A stretch of 64,000 bases of DNA from Malurus cyaneus samueli (Eukaryota > Chordata > Aves > Passeriformes > Maluridae), in NCBI GenBank assembly GCA_009741485.1, contig CM019216.1, forward strand, positions 29,033,741 through 29,097,740. The letters are read 5' to 3'. This document shows positions 1-12,662 of the stretch, piece after piece. Numbering within the stretch: position 1 is the stretch's first letter; each line of letters opens with the position of its first letter. A program made the translations under genes and the position numbers. The notes below the pieces were generated by a model. The model was not told the origin of the DNA and made no database searches. It saw only the letters and a list, made by a program, of their open reading frames with translations.

Positions 1-449
1 TGTGCAGTAAGGCAGCTTGGGAGGCTCTGAATTGGAGGTGATCCTGAATTAGTAATTCATAGGTGTAGATTCATAGATGTAGATTAGGGTAGATGTGTGC
101 AGGATTAGGAGATTGGGAGGTGGACCCATGTGACTAAATTTAATTTATATCCTGAATGAGCAATGTTTGGTTTCTGGTGACTGATGACAATTTTGTCTTT
201 TATCTTTCTGTTCTTAATTACATTTCAGACAGAAGGGATACTCAGTTCCCCACAGGAATGTGGGAACAGCAAACATGCAAAACAGTTGTATGGCATACAC
301 CACCTTGACACCCATGAGCACTCTGCTCAGTACACATTGATGATCTCAGACATTTTTCTGCTTTGTTCCAGAAAAGCAGGTTTTTAGCTGTAAGGATCTG
401 GAAAATCACTTATATTGGATTGCTGTGATCCTAACTTGATCTAAATTTC
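1..449. other. Unassigned AT-rich sequence
   Basis: I recognise no gene or repeat here. A 67-codon open frame at 184-387 (+) starts with a hydrophobic stretch that looks like a signal peptide, but it has no recognisable family and no splice context, so it is probably chance. Positions 60-105 hold a short imperfect repetition of a TAGAT-containing motif. Confidence 0.5.
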
Positions 450-870
450 AGAACAGACTGAACAGGATTTGAAGGAACCATGGAGATCATTTAGTTCCAA
501 CCCCTGCCATGGGCAGGAGCACCTTCCAACCAGATTGAGTTATTCTAAGCCCTGCCAACCTGACCTTGAACACTTCCAGGAATAACACAGTCACAGCTTC
601 CCTGGGCAATCTGTTCCAGAGCCTGAACACCCTCACAGGGAAGAATTTCTTCCTTTATAACCAACCAACCCTGCCCTGTGTTAATGCCATTCCCCCTTGT
701 CCAGTCACTCCAGGCACTGGTCTCTTAGGTGCTGGAAAGGGCTCTATGGAGCCTTCTCTTGGGCGGCTTCTCCAGATTGTACAACCCCAACTCTCTCAGT
801 CTGTCCCCACAGCAGAACTACTCCAGCCCTCAGAGCATCTTCATGTCCTTCCTTGGGCTCATGCCAGCAT
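450..870 (-). mobile_element. CR1 LINE, 3' fragment
   Basis: This is a 5'-truncated CR1 retrotransposon in antisense orientation. On the plus strand it reads as the reverse complement of the CR1 3' end: the block around CCAACCCCTGCCATGGGCAG (508-527), then the blocks corresponding to cttgaacacttccagg, ctgttccagagcctgaacaccc, and aagaatttcttcct. It continues through ccccaactctctcag into the segment encoding the C-terminal end of ORF2. The terminal ATTCTATGA-type tail is not preserved. The open frames of 153 and 74 codons on the plus strand are antisense readings of this element and are not genes. Confidence 0.9.
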
Positions 871-3800
871 GAAAGTTTTAAAGTCATACTCTGGTATCAC
901 TCCACCTTTTCCAAAGAATGATGACCCAGACACCCAGATGGACTCGATGGATGTTTTCATGTGGCACGGTGAGGATGGTGTGATCCCTGTTCTGATCATC
1001 TACTGCCTTCTCATTGAGACCACATAAAAGTTGCTTATAGGAAGTGAAACTTGCAATAATAGTAAATTAATGTGGTTTTTTGCTTAAGTCACAAGCAGAA
1101 ATTGCTTCAATGATCTCATCACAGTCCCAAGTGGACATTTATCTCCATTAGAAACAATCTCAGTTTGACATGTTTTGAAAATGATGTAAAGACCACAACT
1201 GAGGCTGGAACAGGAGGCATTTAACGAATGAGATTTTTTTTGATTAAAGTTTATGATGGAAGAATATTGTATTGTACAGATCTTCCAGAGAAAGAAAAAA
1301 AGAACTTTTAAAATAAGTTAAACTCATTGCTTCTCCTTGCCACATAATAAATATGTTTAAAACATAAATATGTTTAATTTAAATACAGGTGATTCATATC
1401 CCCTCCTGGGTTAAGTTAATGAAGATCTTTTGCTTTAGATCAATTCAGCTTAATTGACTTCAGTTAACCTGGGCCAACAGTTCACTAGCTGACTGGGTGC
1501 TGTTTATATGAATCCCGTATTCAAAAAATATAGCCTTTGTAGTAAAACAGGCAAAATACATTAACATTAGTACTATTTTTCATTAGAGACCCAGTCCTGG
1601 GCAGTCTGAGTCTGTGGGACTGTTAATAATTCAGTGACTCCAACATTAAATCCTCTGGGGGAAGTGATCAGTAAATTCTCTGGCTGAAATCCCTGTGCAT
1701 GGAAGCGAGGTGTGGGATCGGGTGCTGCTGGGGCAAAAGCTTGACTAGGAAACGGCTTCACAGATTGAGCTTCTGCACTCAATCCTCCTCTACATTTCTA
1801 AACTAGTGTGAGAGAATAATATGTTTTTCATACGGAGTAGAGAAGGAATTTTAGCTTGACTAAAATTTACGGTTTCAGAAATCAAAAGATCGGCTAGCTT
1901 AAATATTGCAGTATGAAACCAATTATTAAAAATAGATGAATTGAGAAGAGTGATTGCTTTTGTGCACTTTTAGAGCAGCTTGCAGACACATGAAGCATTT
2001 CTTTTCGCTCATGTTACAGGCATACAATTTGGTAATCATTATATGCGAGCCTCAGAGGCTGATTATCACATTTCCGTAGAAGTTAATGTCTCCTGCAGAA
2101 GGCAAACTGTTAAAGTCAATTACTCAGTGTCTTTAGAAACTGCATTTTCTTTCGAAGATCTTGGGGCAAAGTTCAGTACTTCTTACCACTAAACTAATCT
2201 GAGCTGCAAAGAAATCTTTCCACTGCTGAGCAAATGATGACAGCATAGTGTTACTCTTTAGTCTGTACACTATACTATTACATTGCAGTCACAAGTCCTC
2301 AAAAAGACTTGAAAGAGCATTTCATGACACTTCTGGAGTTGAAAAGAAATTCTCAAATGAAACTTTACATCTCAAAACACAAATTGAGAGCTTTTGCTAT
2401 GCTGCCTCCTTTTAGATGGCAAAACCAGCTGCAGAGGCAATACTTGTCTCGAGACAGAGCAACTGGCCCAAAGATCCATTGGAAAAAAGACATGGCATGG
2501 GAGATTTAAGGGGTAGGTACAAGTTCTTAGGTCATTAATACAGTAGAACTATATAATTGCGAAAAGAATAAACAAAAAATAACCCCAACCAAACAAAAAA
2601 CCTTGCCCCAAGGCAGAACCTTGTCATGAGCAGGGCCCCACCCCCTGTGTAATCAGGTAATGAGTGGTGTGACTCCATCTTGTAATGACAGAAAAAGAAA
2701 AAAAAATACCAGACATGAAATTTTTTCACCAAATTAAATTCTTAGTTTCTGAACAGTTCTGGTGCTTTGCTAAATAATCTGATCACACTTTGGTACATCA
2801 TAAAGATGAGAAAAATCACAGAGCTGATGGCTGGAAATTCACCTAATCTACTTACTGCCCCTGACAGAGTTAGTTTTGTCCTTGCTAGTCCTGTCAGGTG
2901 TTGGAAATGTTCCTAAACCTTTCTGATGCTGAAGAGCCCACAGCAAACCCAGGTTTTTCTACACTTTCAACTCCATTTTTCTTGTTGCTGCTGAAGGCCA
3001 TTACTTTTTAAGCTGTCAGTAACCAACAAGGATGTTTTGAGAAATTAGGTTGTTTATTTCACATTTGTATTCCTGACTTTAATAGAAAGCCAAACCATTA
3101 AACTTTCTCTGCCAATTAAACCCTGGTTTGGGTTATACATTAGAACTTTTACTGCTGAAGTTTACTCCCTCTCTTGCACTGGAATAAAAGCATTCCTGAT
3201 TTGCAACTGATGCAGCATCACAGTTTCTCTTTTGATCCTTATGTACAAAACATTGTGCCATTACCTTTCAAGCTTCTCTCCTGTTTATCCTTACCCAGAG
3301 GAATTTGTTCCCTCTCCCCTCAATCCTAATGTGAACCGTTATTCATTACATTCACAACTGTGCAAGGATACACTTCTTCATCTTTTTTTTCCAGGGGAGC
3401 CCATCCTCCTTCAGTAGCTAGACAATATCATCCTATGATCAAAGAAAGCAAAACCCTGCTTCTGACATTACTGGCATGGCCATATTTACCCTCAGGCTTT
3501 GCTTGTCCCTATGTGAACCCTGTTTTTTTAATCCTGTTTTGTTTTGTTTTGTTTTTTTTCCTTGGGAGAGTTGATGAGAGTAACCCTTGCCACTGCTAGA
3601 GCGCTGCAGTCACTTATGTCTGCTTAGGTTCAATCCAGCCTGTGTGCTGATCTGTGCATGAAGGAGAATGTGTACCAGGAGCATTTTGGATGGCTGTTAT
3701 CGGAGCTGGGAGGCAGATGGGTCTCTCTACTGCCAGCAGGGGGAAGTCACCAACTACTTTCATATTTTGGCATTCTTCTTGAGAAGGAGGATAGTGAGTC

Positions 3801-6800
3801 TCCCAGTATTTCAGGTTTCTGACCTTTCTTTCTCTGTCATTGGCATTCCATCTTCCTGTGCTACCCTAACTGCATATTTATTTCTGGAAGAATTAGAAAG
3901 GAATAGAAGCCCTCGTCTGAAGAGGCAAAGAAGTGATTTCTAGGTGGCGTCACAGCAGTTTTGCCTAAATTTTGCTTTTGTGGTGACTTTTAGACAGTGT
4001 TCTAGCTCAAAATTGACTCTTAAAAGGTCTGCCGTATCTCCTTGCAAGTAAACCTGACTGCTGGTTTTGTTTTCTGTTTTGGGCAAAGCATGAATGAAAT
4101 ACTTGGTTCTTACCTTGTATTCACAGACCATGTCCTACTTCCATGTTACAGAGTGTTCCTCTGGGAAAATACTAATACCTTTTGATGATCATCCACAGTC
4201 TAAAACGTTATTAACAAAACATTGCCACTTCAAATTGAAGTGGAAGAAAAATAAAGGATAAGTTTTTTATTATTTTTTCTTACTGATCTTTTCATGTTGA
4301 ACATATCTTGATGGCATTGTTAGACATTGAAGCAATATTGATTTTCTGCAGGAGATAAAACTATTTAATAATAACACTAGCAATGAAAGGAGGAGTACGT
4401 GAGTATACATGAAAATTTGTGGGAGTATACATGAAAATATTGCTGCATATTTGCAATTTGTTGATCATGAGTGCTCACATAATCATGAAGTTATTCATAA
4501 GATTATAATTTTTTTGCACATAATTAAAAATGGTTTGAAATTTATTCTCAGAAATATTTTTTACAATTTCCTTTTTTTTAAAGTGTTCTTACCTATTAAC
4601 TCAAAAAGCCAAAGGATTGACTTATGATTGGTTAGTCATACTTCACTAGATTGATTAGTCATACGATTGATTAGTCATACTTCACTAGAAATCAACCACA
4701 TGCAACTGAATTGATTTTATGAGTCAAGAAAGCTGAATGCTTAAATGAGTTTGCAGCAAGCATTATTTTAAATCAAGCACTCAAAATGCATGAAATATTA
4801 CCACTAGCAAGAAAGGATTTGCTGGAACAAACAACCAAAATTAATTCCTTTTTTCCTGGTGTGGTCACTGTAATTAATAATAGTATTTGTATTTTATCAT
4901 GTTCGATTTTCTATTGAGAAGTGATTTGAGATTAGTACTTCTAATCTCTTCGTATATTTCTTCTTTAGAATGCTTTTCAGCATTTATATAAGAATGTTTG
5001 CAAGATAAACACCCAGTAAAAAAAAAAAAACCCAAACAATTTTGTGACTGTATGTTTCAAATCTTAATTAAGCAGTAACAGACATTTGAAGGGAGAAATC
5101 AATTTTTTTCTTGTGATCCTGAGAATGCTACTTGAGAATCCATGGCAGTGGTAAATCTACTGACCTGTGGCAGTGGCAATATTTTCACACTGGAAGATTA
5201 CAGTTTTGTTTGTTGAAAGAATATACTTTTCAGAACAGTACAGAAAGGGTAAAAGGAAATGCAGAAAGCATTTTTTTCATTATATTCAGAGTTCTCTGTT
5301 GTCTTGGAGATCCAGGCTCATATCAAAAGTTCATACAAAAGTAGGTGGAGGGTCATCCTTTTCAGCTGTTTGCCTTGTGTGGAAAAAAAGAGTTGCAGTG
5401 CCATGCAGTAAAGCTTCTCTGGGTCATTTATATAAACCACGTGCTGGGATTTCTCAAACACTAAAGGCTGGCATGCAAAATATTAAAGCCCTGGAGGCAA
5501 TCAGATTGGATTCAGGGACTCTGTTATTACAATGCCTATACAGCTAATGTTTCTAAATCCATATCTTTGGAACAAGCTTTTAGGCAAATACTTAACTAGA
5601 CCTACACAAATAAGTTAGTTTAAGGTTTTGAAGACCATATATGTGCTTAAATATGAGTTTTAAAGTGTTTTCCTGTTACTGAATAAGGAGTTATTCGGTT
5701 CAAGAATTAAAACTCAAGGAGTTTGGACTGATGGGCTCCCCATGCCCACAAAATATACAAAATATACAAAATAAAGATGGGCCTTGTTCTCTCTGCACTG
5801 ATCAGAAGCGTCTACTCAGAAAAGAGACACACCTTTGTGGGGGCTGGTTTGGAAATTTCACTCACTTGGCATTATTACTTTAATTGTCTGGGAATGTTTT
5901 GTGATAAACCACAGATGTGGATTCCTTCTCAGTGTTAAACACCATCACAGTCCTTAACTACAATATTTTGCTCCAAAATTACCTCAGTTTCTGATTCAGA
6001 GGAAACAAAAAAAGAGCAAGCATGTATTTAGTATCCTATATGACTATGACATTCCAGGACAAATGGTGGTGTAAGGCATAATAATCAATATTTGTCTTCA
6101 ATCAATTTCACTTCAGTTTCATCTCTTGTTGAGCACTGAAAAATAAACCTGGCCACAACAGCCAATCTCAAATGTTAGTTAAATGAGTCACTTATATTAT
6201 TTGCATAACAGGTCAGCTAATTGTTCTGTTTATCAACATCTTATTTCTTTGAAGCAGCAATGAATATAAATATTTTTTGAGGCAATGCAAGGAGGATAAT
6301 CTCCAGTGGCAATGTCATGTGCTTCATACAGCTTGCAGAGCTCTTGCTTTGCTTTCTGCCAGTGACTAAGTCCATGTGTTTCAGATGGACTGCTATTTGC
6401 AATGATTTTCACAATTGGGAATAAATACCAGGAGCACATATTTTTTGGCACCATACAGTTGTGATTTAAGCAAAGATTGTCATGGTTTTCTTACATTTTT
6501 GTGGTTTTAATCCTTTGACTTCAACATAATCTGAGCTTCCCTGCCAATTAAAAAAAAGAACAAAACAAAAAAATAAAAGAGAAGGGCAGGGCAGGGAAAT
6601 GAGTTTGCTTTTGTAAGCCTAACATTTAGCAATGAAATGTAAGATAAAATACATCCTACCTTTTCACCAGAAGATACAATAACTAAACATGTATATTTTA
6701 TAGTTCTTTAAAAGGCAGCTGTGATTTGCTGCAACCCTGAAGGAGAGGTCACTATAACTCCTTGTGCTAGTGGGAATGCAGGAATGATGCTGTGGCCAGC

Positions 6801-7161
6801 CCTGTGGCTCAGAGCAGCTGAGCAGAAAGCTACTGAAATTGCTGATGACTGCAGGCCTCTATCACACAAGACATGGTCCATATGGACGTCTGAGCTTCTG
6901 CAGATTCAGCATTTTGAGCTAAAGTTGCACCATGGGAGACCCTGGATCTCTCAAAGTGGGACTATGATAGTCTGGGTGCTGGTCAGGCATATGGTGGAGG
7001 AATGCTGAGGCTGATGAATACTTGCAGGAAGATTCAAAGCAATCTTCAGTTGAAGGATGGCAGCTGACCAGGAAACTTTGAGGCAGAAGTCAGAAAACAC
7101 TTGATGTGGTTCATGGGATAGCCAGGAGGAGCTGCACTCCCACAGTGTCACTGTGCCTGGC
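871..7161. other. Intergenic or intronic stretch without identified gene
   Basis: About 6.3 kb of AT-rich unique-looking sequence. A 69-codon frame at 1573-1782 (-) lies in a more GC-balanced patch, ends in a TAG and has a weak acceptor-like run upstream on the minus strand; I do not recognise its product. Other open frames here (2309-2509, 3668-3943, 5167-5547, 6721-7008) look like chance. Short A/T runs occur at 3539-3560 and 5019-5031. The small repeat at 4626-4690 is listed separately. Confidence 0.5.
4626..4690. repeat. Short three-copy tandem repeat containing TTAGTCATAC
   Basis: Three head-to-tail copies start at 4626 (GATTGGTTAGTCATAC), 4649 and 4665 (both GATTGATTAGTCATAC). Copies one and three are followed by CTTCACTAG/TTCACTAGAA extensions, so the spacings are 23 and 16 bp. 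Each copy carries TTAGTCA, which resembles an AP-1 site. The pattern is direct from the sequence; regulatory use is speculation. Confidence 0.8.
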
Positions 7162-7336
7162 TCAGCAGATGAACAGCAGCACATCCTTAAGGCTGTCATC
7201 CCCCAAAATGTACAGGTCAGGCACTTTGGTGATCATAAGATTTATCTCCTCTGCTGGTCCTTTCTCATCTCTTCCTAAAGGCTTTGTAGGCTTCATGCTG
7301 GAAAAGTAATGCTGCACAAACTCAATCATTACTTGG
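7162..7336 (-). CDS. Possible terminal coding exon or exon-derived pseudogene, unknown product
   Basis: On the minus strand a pyrimidine-rich run (complement of about 7339-7365) ends in CCTCAG, a good splice-acceptor pattern, with the first exon base at 7336. From there one frame stays open for about 58 codons to a TGA at 7162-7164. The product ends in the residues DLYILGDDSLKDVLLFIC and has a protein-like composition (QVMIEFVQHYFSSMKPTKPL near its start). I do not recognise the family. An ATG lies just upstream of the acceptor (7345-7347), so the 61-codon frame may also be read without splicing. There is no matching upstream exon that I can identify on the minus strand. It could be a real last exon, a pseudogene fragment, or chance. 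Confidence 0.25.
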
Positions 7337-8217
7337 CTGAGGGACATAATAAAAAAGAAACGGGCCCTTTCCCATATTTGAGGCTCATGGCCTTAAAATT
7401 CTACTTTATTATCTATCAATGCAATAAAACTTATTGTTCCGTACTCCATTTTTTTTTTTCTCAGTAGAAGCAGCTAGACCACTTCTAAATTCTGGTTATT
7501 AAATTTGACAGTGTTACTGCCTTCCAAAATATTCACCGCATGACTTGCCCATTAGAGAAAAAGGCTTGTGTATCTTTTAAGTACTGTGTGTAAAACAGAG
7601 TGAAATTTATTCTGTGTCCACCACATAGGCCCCATTGTCCTGGACCTGAAAGAAGAAAATAAGATAGGGGGATGTGGTTTATTTAGGTCACACATTTATA
7701 AATTGAACTCGGCTGCGTATTTACAGCAGTACCCGTCACATTTGGGATCATATTTCTGCTTGACAAATAGCTGCCTTTCCCCCATTCCAACAGGGCATCT
7801 AATACCTTATCTCTCACAGGCACAATGGGGTATCCTAGCTTGTTCTGGGGATGCATCCCCTTTAATCTCCTTTCAACTTAATTTTACAAGGAGGTTGAGC
7901 CCTTTCTGAAAGCGAAACCTGTATGACATCCCTGAAACCCGCTGCATGTCAGCAACTGGACAGGTGTCTCCTTGTCTGCCCTGCTTTGTCCTTGGTGTTA
8001 TGATGAGCAGAAAAACCTCATACTCATGTAGGCATCTCAGTGACACAGCAAAATAATAATTTCTGGTTTCTCCAGAAAGACAATTAAAGCAATCTCTGCA
8101 ATAGGTCTCAAAATAATGTTCGTATGTTAAATGAAGGGCTGAGTAGCAAAGCTGGATTTGGCAAGATTTTAGGATGGTAAAACCCACTTCAGAATCTTCT
8201 CAAAAGCCAGCAGAAAT
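7337..8217. other. Unassigned sequence
   Basis: No gene or repeat recognised. A 104-codon frame at 7873-8187 (-) shows no recognisable motif. There is a T-run near 7450-7460. Confidence 0.5.
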
Positions 8218-8552
8218 CAAAGAATAATGGAATAATAGAATATCCTGAGCTGGAAGGGACCCACAGGGATCAGGGATCATGATATCCAGCTCCTGGCCCT
8301 GCACAGGACAACCCCAACAGTCACATCATGTGCCCGAAAGCACAACACTTCTTGAACTTTGTCAGGCTGGTGCTGTGATCCCTTCCCTGGGAGCCTGCTC
8401 CATGCCCAACCATCCTCTGGGTGAAGAACCTCTTTCTCATATGCAACCTAAACCTTCCCTGACACAACTTCAGGCCATTCCCTCAGGTCCTTCACTGGGC
8501 ACCACTGAGAAGAGATCAGTATGATCCCCTCTGCTTCCCCTTATGAAGGAAT
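8218..8552 (-). mobile_element. CR1 LINE, 3' fragment of a second subfamily
   Basis: On the plus strand it begins with a decayed AATAATGGAATAATAGAATAT, the complement of the CR1 terminal repeat. It then follows the CR1 subfamily that reads gagctggaagggaccca, agctcctggccctgcacagg, ttcttgaactttgtcaggctggtgctgtga, and ctgggtgaagaacctctttct. It ends near the ctcttcccctcacgagga-type segment. It is antisense and 5'-truncated, about 335 bp. It is distinct in sequence type from the copies at 12.7, 41.5, 49 and 59.4 kb. The 81-codon plus-strand frame at 8279-8524 is an antisense reading. Confidence 0.9.
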
Positions 8553-9159
8553 CTCAGGCGGCATGAATCCAATAGCTTGAGTTGGGCTTTATCCCCAGTG
8601 CAAGTAAAAAAATGTGAGTGCTTAAAGAAATATGATTTTCCTATCTGTCTAGAAAATCTGCTAATCATTAACTTTGTGACATTTATATTTATGTTTCTGT
8701 GATGAAATTCTACTGCTGAAATATCTTACTCAAAGCTCAAAACTTGCCTCATTTTGGTGTGCTGGGAATTTGAAAAAGGTGGTTATTGGCTGAATATATT
8801 CTTATTCAAGTTCTCTGTAGCAGAACATTGTGACAACTGGATTGTTTTTTTGACAGAGGTATAGTCTTTGCTCATGCTCTTTGCTATCAGGTTTTAGACA
8901 TGTATGTCACAAGTAAAGAACCAAAGATTGGCCTCATTACATTTGAATCAGCATAAATAATTTTAAACCTCTTTTACTTATATCTATTAGTTGTTTTTTA
9001 CAGTAAGTATGAAGAAGTCTGTATGTGTATAAGTTAAATACAGGAGGAAAAAAAGGCCTTTGTACTATCCCTGTATGCAATTAAAATAAAGCAATGACAT
9101 TTACACTGGAAATGGAATGCTCATTTTTTAGATTCTGTACTGTAATTTCCATTATCCAG

Positions 9160-9217
9160 CCAGTCAGCATCTGAAATGCTGATGGAGCCGCCGCTCACAG
9201 ACATCTTTCCTAATAAG
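9160..9217 (+). CDS. Possible 58-bp internal coding exon, unknown product
   Basis: A moderate acceptor (…CCATTATCCAG, AG at 9158-9159) and a good donor (AAG|GTAAAT, GT at 9218-9219) bracket 58 bases. One frame is open throughout and reads QSASEMLMEPPLTDIFPNK from base 9161. The segment contains two adjacent CCG triplets and other CpGs in an AT-rich neighbourhood, which can be a sign of constraint. The ATG at 9183-9185 could alternatively make it an initial exon. Fifty-eight is not a multiple of three, so skipping it would shift frame. I do not recognise the peptide. Splice signals this short occur by chance, so this is a candidate only. Confidence 0.25.
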
Positions 9218-9305
9218 GTAAATCACACAGCGTTTGCTCAATCAGCTAAATCCAGGGAATAAACTCCAGCTTAAGCTCCCTTTGCCAAAAGACACTAGCA
9301 ACCCC

Positions 9306-9318
9306 AGGTCAAAGTTCA
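9306..9318 (+). promoter_or_regulatory. DR1 nuclear-receptor-type site
   Basis: AGGTCAAAGTTCA is two AGGTCA-type half sites in direct repeat with one-base spacing (second half AGTTCA). This is the arrangement bound by HNF4A, COUP-TF and PPAR:RXR in vertebrates. It lies 89 bp downstream of the possible micro-exon, inside a roughly 150-bp patch that is richer in C and G than its surroundings. Binding is inferred from the motif alone. Confidence 0.4.
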
Positions 9319-12168
9319 CGTCTGCCAATGACATGTTGCCAATCCAACCAGAAATGCAATCAGGATGTGTTCATTAGCTCTGAACAAAAACTGTATTATT
9401 ATATTTAAATGACAGCTTTTCTTTAAAGCAGTCATTTTTCTGGCATCTGAGAAGGCTGATCTGAAACAGCTGGGAAATAGACTCACTGATTTTTAAAAAA
9501 TTTGTTTTATTTCTTAGGTGTAGGATGAAGCAGCCTGATTTTAGCTTGTTATAAACAAGAAGGAAATGGCATGGCTTCTGCATAATGACTGCATGACTTC
9601 TGTCCTTTTAAGTCTGTCCCATTGATTCTCTGATATTTCTTGACATTCCAAAGCACTGTGCCAAATAGTTTTATTGTATGCTCTTTCAAAATTTTATTGG
9701 CAATTTATACTTAAGTAAGAGCATGAGTGGGTGATGAACTTTATTCTCTATAAGAATATACCCATATACAAGGTGTGGCATTATGTAGAAATTAATATTG
9801 CAAACTTGGGTCATGCATAGTGTATACATGGTCAATAGAGACAGAGATATGATAGGGAATGGATATAGAGCTCCTAGGCCAGCAGTGTTCTGGATCCTTA
9901 AGAAAGGTGGCAGAGACACAAGATATATAATAGAGGCTGACTTTAATGTACTCAGATATTGATATTTGAATTAAAACTCTTAAGACCATTATTAATATGC
10001 TAGTAATTAACACCATACTTAGCATTATTGCTGTAAAATTAATGCAAGTACATTGATTTCCACACCAGAATCACTATGCTTATGATTAATATTAAATTAA
10101 TTCCTTTGCATGCTAGATGGAAAAGAAATCTTCTAATTTGTTAGTGCTACTTTTTGCCCTATCCTAATGAAGTGGGAAGTTCTACTTTGAGGCTTCAAAC
10201 AATTTGATAAAAAGAAGTTTTAATGAAATCTGCAAATACCAAACCAAATGAGAAATGGAATACTCTGAAGAGATAGCAGTTCATATGATGAATTCTTAAG
10301 CAGGAGAAAGTAATGCCTATACACATGCAGTGCTGTGTCATACTGTGGCTGTCCTTGGAAGTCTCAAGAATTACGAGTTATTTTATTAATATATACCAGA
10401 AACAGCTGCCTGAGTTCTCAGCTGAATAAATCGTACATGATAAAAATAAAAATATTTTAGGTTCTTCCATTACAATTTTCACTGTATAAGGTGAAATAGT
10501 ATGTTCAAGAAAAATTTTCTTCAGGAGCATGAGTAACTCCACTAGATGTCAGAAGACGTGAACATGGAAATTAAAACATGGAACTTAAATGTGGAAAATT
10601 AAACATGGAAATTTGTAGTAACTCTTTCTGGGATGCAATACTAAGATGTCTGTGGAATCTAAAACAGGACCAAGTTTTAAATAACTTGATCTTTTTGATC
10701 ATCGGCCTGCAGGACCAATCCTATAGTGTAGCCCAGCTGCAGCTGCAAAGCTGTGCAGTGGCAGGGATGACACAGCAGGGTAAGAAGCCAACACTCAGTA
10801 CTTCATCAGCTGTCTGTCCAAAACACCAGTTTTCTCTTTGCTTCTGTGGGATGCACTCCTGAGAAGGGCGCTGGTTTTGTGAATAGGTCAGTGCGTGTGG
10901 TTCATGTTGTGAACTTAGGTCCAAGTAGTTAAGCAGAAAAAAATTTGCAATTTCCTTTGAAGCAGAACTTCAGTTTTATGTGTCATCTGCACTTCTTGCT
11001 TTGCTTAACTGTGGAAAAGATCCTACAGCTTCCTCTTCTAGAATAGATGTCATAGATGAGCAGATGACTTGGTCAAAGCTACAGACAGGCAGCTTCTTTC
11101 CCCACAGGGCTGAAATGAGAGGGTGGATGCTGTTCTCTGAATCTGAGCTTCAGGCCTTTTCAAATGTGGGTAAATGTCTCTTGGTTTTATGAAAATTATC
11201 TAAACAGAGAAATAAGGAAAAACATGATTATGAAGCAGGAGAACTGAGCATGATTTCCTTTGAAATTATGTCCTGCATTTGTCAGCTAGGTAAATACAGA
11301 TTTAGTTCATCTTGTAATTTGTTAATTCTGCATCAAGCAGACATGCCAAAACTATTGCAAATTTAATATTTGTGACATCATAAGACTATGATTTCTACTG
11401 CTCTACAAAAGGCAAACCATTCAATACAAGAAGAAAGTAAGCACAGATCTTTAAAAAAATCCATAGAAATTTGGCAAACATGCGACAATATATTTTCTTT
11501 ATTTTCAGACACCAACAATGTGTCTTTAACCAATTTTCCCATAAATCCTTCATCTGTATTACTTTGATCTATTATAGGCCTAAGTACATTTTTCGTTTTG
11601 ACAATTACTAAATAAAGAGTTGGATATCTTCTTTACCACAATACCCTTTGTTTACATAGCTTGTGGTTTCCTGTCATAGCCGGGAACTTAGTTCAGCCTG
11701 GGAAGAGTCTTCCAGTTCATATAAATTGGACTGCCATTGGGCACCACTGGCCATAGATGATGGAGAACCATCATGAAGACTGTTTGTAATGTGAAGTATT
11801 AATTAACCATTCATGCTGATGATATGCAGTCATCTGCACAATTTAGGTTTGACCATGATTAGGCAATCAGAAGGAAACTGTGTTGTATCATTTTCATGTG
11901 GCCTTTTCAGATTTAAATGAGGGGTAAAATTCAAATTTAGTGCAGAAAACTCAAAATTTTGTAAACTCAAGCCCCATGTGGTTCCTATATCCCAGACCTA
12001 TCTAATGGAGTGATACACATTTTTTCCACCTTCTTTTTGGCAAAGAAGGCAGTTAAACTATGGTGTACTGCATTTTGGATTTTCTTGGGACTTCTACTGA
12101 CACAACCGTGCTTCCTCCCGAAGAGACTCCACAACAGAGCAGGGGCAGTGGACACAGCTCACAGCTGT

Positions 12169-12196
12169 GATTTTCCCAGCTGGGCTTGGGAAAATC
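12169..12196. repeat. Perfect 10-bp stem inverted repeat
   Basis: GATTTTCCCA at 12169-12178 is followed by an 8-base loop and its exact reverse complement TGGGAAAATC at 12187-12196. Each arm contains a TTTTCCCA/TGGGAAAA block. No function is evident. Confidence 0.75.
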
Positions 12197-12662
12197 AGAA
12201 CATCCACCCTGTTTGGTCCAAGCAGGCTAATTCTCTGTTTACCAGGTGTGGGGACCAGAGGGACTGGATATTACACTGCTCAGGCACAACTCCTGGGTGC
12301 AGAACGAAAGTCAGGTGAGACAAAAGGCTGTTGAAGGGCTGGATGGTGGCTGCCACTGCTGCTGAAACAGGTGCTTGAGGGCACAGGGAGAAACTATGGC
12401 CAAGTACAAAGGCAAAAACGTTCCCAGGAAAAGTCTTTCCATGAAGGTTTCCTCTAAGGAATGATAAGCCCAAATCACCTAACTCCGATCAGACAGGTCT
12501 TTTGCTTTTTCCATTGTGATATTTTCCCTGCCATCTTGAACTGACAAACTTGGATCTTGTTTATGCTGTCGAGACTGCTGAAGTTGAATTGAAAAGTCCA
12601 ATTATTTTTTAACAACAGTACAGTGTCAAAGAAGGGAAATTATTTGGCTTTTCATCTAAAAC

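Larger units (their letters stand above)
8553..12662. other. Intergenic or intronic stretch without identified gene
   Basis: No recognisable repeat apart from short A/T runs and a small ACATGGAA repetition at 10562-10614. Two items are listed separately: a possible micro-exon with a DR1 site at 9160-9318 and a perfect hairpin at 12169-12196. Open frames at 10578-10862, 12010-12318 and 12195-12473 show no family motif. Confidence 0.5.

Noticed and set aside
566..1027. 153-codon plus-strand frame
   Set aside because: It lies largely over an antisense CR1 fragment; its residues are the reverse-strand reading of the CR1 3' end.
2567..2725. Possible mobile element in the A/C-rich segment with CCTTGCCCCAAGG
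   Set aside because: There are only low-complexity A-runs and a short palindrome; no family match could be recalled.
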